Of a DNA stretch of 64,000 nucleotides, positions 62,638 to 64,000 are shown one piece after another (the first letter of the stretch is position 1; each line of letters opens with the position of its first letter). Made by a program: the position numbers and the translations under genes. A model generated the notes under the pieces. It was not told the origin of the DNA and did no database searches. It worked only from the letters and a program-made list of their open reading frames with translations. Origin of the DNA: Chryseobacterium taeanense (GTDB taxonomy: Bacteria > Bacteroidota > Bacteroidia > Flavobacteriales > Weeksellaceae); the NCBI RefSeq assembly GCF_900099685.1, contig NZ_FNDW01000002.1, positions 310,001 through 374,000 on the forward strand, read 5' to 3'.

Positions 62638-64000
62638 ATGAGTCAATTCGATGTTACCGTAATCGGTTCCGGTCCTGGTGGTTATGTTGCTGCAATCCGT
62701 GCCGCACAATTAGGTTTCACAACAGCAATTATTGAAAAATATCCGACTTTGGGAGGAACTTGTCTTAACGTTGGTTGTATTCCGTCAAAAGCGCTTTTAG
62801 ACAGTTCAGAGCATTTTGAGAATGCAAAGCACAATTTTGCAGGTCACGGAATCATTATCAACGAACCTCAGGCTGATATCGCAAGAATGATCGAGCGTAA
62901 AAACGAGGTGGTAAAGCAAAATACAGATGGAATCAACTATCTGATGAACAAAAATAAAATCACTGTTTTTGAAGGAGTGGGAAGTTTCGAATCTGCAACT
63001 CAGATCAAAGTAACGAAAAACGACGGTTCTACAGAAACGATCGAATCCAAATATACAATTATCGCGACTGGTTCAAAACCATCTTCTTTGCCTTTCATCA
63101 ACATTGATAAAGAAAGAGTAATTACTTCTACAGAAGCTTTAAATCTTAAAAAAATTCCTAAGCATTTAGTAGTAATCGGAGGTGGAGTTATCGGTCTTGA
63201 ATTAGGTTCCGTTTACTTAAGATTGGGCGCTCAGGTAACTGTTGTTGAATTTATGGACAAAATCATTCCTGGAATGGACGGAGCTTTAAGTAAAGAATTA
63301 ACTAAAGTTCTTAAAAAACAGGGGATGAAATTCATGCTTTCTACGGCGGTTTCAGCGGTGGAAAGAAATGGAGATTCTGTGAAAGTTACTGCTAAAGATA
63401 AAAAAGGAGAAGAAGTAGTTGTAGAAGGAGATTATTGTTTAGTTTCTGTAGGAAGAAGACCTTACACAGATGGTCTTGGATTAGAAAAAGCGGGTGTTGA
63501 GCTTGACGAAAGAGGAAGAGTGAAAGTAAACGATCACCTTCAGACGAATGTTGCCAACATTTATGCTATCGGAGACGTTATTAAAGGAGCGATGCTCGCT
63601 CATAAAGCGGAAGAAGAAGGAGTTTTTGTTGCTGAAACTTTGGCTGGCCAGAAACCTCATATCAATTATAATTTAATTCCCGGCGTAGTTTATACATGGC
63701 CTGAAGTTGCAGGAGTTGGTAAAACTGAAGAGCAATTGAAAGAAGAAGGTGTTGCCTATAAAGTAGGATCTTTCCCAATGAGAGCTTTAGGAAGAAGTCG
63801 CGCAAGTGGCGATGTTGATGGTTTGGTTAAGATCATTGCAGACGAAAAAACGGATGAAGTTTTGGGAATGCACATTGTTGGAGCAAGAGCGGCCGACCTT
63901 ATCGCAGAAGGTGTCATTGCTATGGAATTCCGTGCAAGTGCTGAAGATATTGCAAGAAGTTCTCATGCACACCCGACATATGCTGAAGCCATTAAAGAAG
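62638..64000 (+). CDS. lpd: dihydrolipoyl dehydrogenase (3' end outside window)
   Basis: 454 codons visible, cut by the window edge near the C-terminus. FAD motif GSGPGGYVAA, redox disulfide GGTCLNVGCIPSK, NAD motif IGGGVIGLELG, second FAD motif ANIYAIGDVI, and the start of the catalytic dyad region SSHAHPTYAEA with its His. It reoxidises lipoyl groups of the pyruvate and 2-oxoglutarate dehydrogenase complexes and the glycine cleavage system, giving NADH. No E1/E2 genes are adjacent. Confidence 0.97.
   Translation, partial: MSQFDVTVIGSGPGGYVAAIRAAQLGFTTAIIEKYPTLGGTCLNVGCIPSKALLDSSEHFENAKHNFAGHGIIINEPQADIARMIERKNEVVKQNTDGINYLMNKNKITVFEGVGSFESATQIKVTKNDGSTETIESKYTIIATGSKPSSLPFINIDKERVITSTEALNLKKIPKHLVVIGGGVIGLELGSVYLRLGAQVTVVEFMDKIIPGMDGALSKELTKVLKKQGMKFMLSTAVSAVERNGDSVKVTAKDKKGEEVVVEGDYCLVSVGRRPYTDGLGLEKAGVELDERGRVKVNDHLQTNVANIYAIGDVIKGAMLAHKAEEEGVFVAETLAGQKPHINYNLIPGVVYTWPEVAGVGKTEEQLKEEGVAYKVGSFPMRALGRSRASGDVDGLVKIIADEKTDEVLGMHIVGARAADLIAEGVIAMEFRASAEDIARSSHAHPTYAEAIKE

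Overview
The window looks like chromosomal DNA of a Chryseobacterium-type flavobacterium (Bacteroidota, Weeksellaceae). The base composition is AT-rich. Many genes are preceded by the Bacteroidota -7 element TAnnTTTG. Type IX secretion (T9SS) sorting domains, a GLPGLI protein, DUF6266 and DUF6443/RHS-like proteins, a BlaI/M56 pair and a GG-leader 'bacteriocin-like' micro-ORF all fit this lineage. The genus is inferred from gene content, not from a marker search.

Layout. 1-5543 (minus): a secreted-protein operon made of a T9SS cargo protein, a large RHS/SpvB-like N-terminal protein, a four-helix-bundle protein and a DUF6443 RHS protein cut by the window edge. 5544-9897: an accessory patch with a small HTH gene, a helically phased short-repeat array, a DUF6266 protein, a GIY-YIG protein, a class-3 lipase and many copies of a palindromic dispersed repeat. 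10141-20117: a defence island, hsdR-hsdM-hsdS followed directly by mcrB-mcrC, all on the plus strand. 20173-27446: small unknown genes, typA, a GH10-like lipoprotein, ferritin and ychF. 27541-33042: a GG-leader peptide, an AraC regulator with an SDR target, an aminotransferase, a YadA-head/T9SS protein and a LytTR response regulator. 33320-38974: parE-hyp-parC-rhomboid. 39026-41321 (minus): yciO/tsaC-like, yaaA and prmC. 41422-41716: three tandem initiator tRNAs on a 111-bp period. 41878-47399: small proteins, blaI-blaR1, a GLPGLI protein and an acetyltransferase. 47458-58396: transaldolase-family aldolase, TPR protein, peptidase E, PBP4, histidine kinase, a frameshifted M61 peptidase, an M1 peptidase, tatC and kdsD. 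58553-64000: recQ, a GT4 glycosyltransferase, a small Cys-rich protein and the start of lpd.

Functional themes. Housekeeping genes (topoisomerase IV, typA, ychF, prmC, recQ, tatC, fMet tRNAs, lpd) are interleaved with cell-surface and secretion genes and one restriction island. The most distinctive feature is a set of dispersed palindromic or low-complexity repeats. They lie in intergenic spaces, act as terminators, and are also inserted in frame inside coding sequences: five places in the T9SS cargo gene, including its sorting domain, and the central linker of HsdS. Other notable points are the phased 10/11-bp array upstream of DUF6266, a candidate AraC operator shared by araC and the SDR gene, a TACA-N2-TGTA BlaI-type operator on the -7 box of blaI, a one-base frameshift in the M61 peptidase, and a 51-residue Cys-rich GG-leader peptide.
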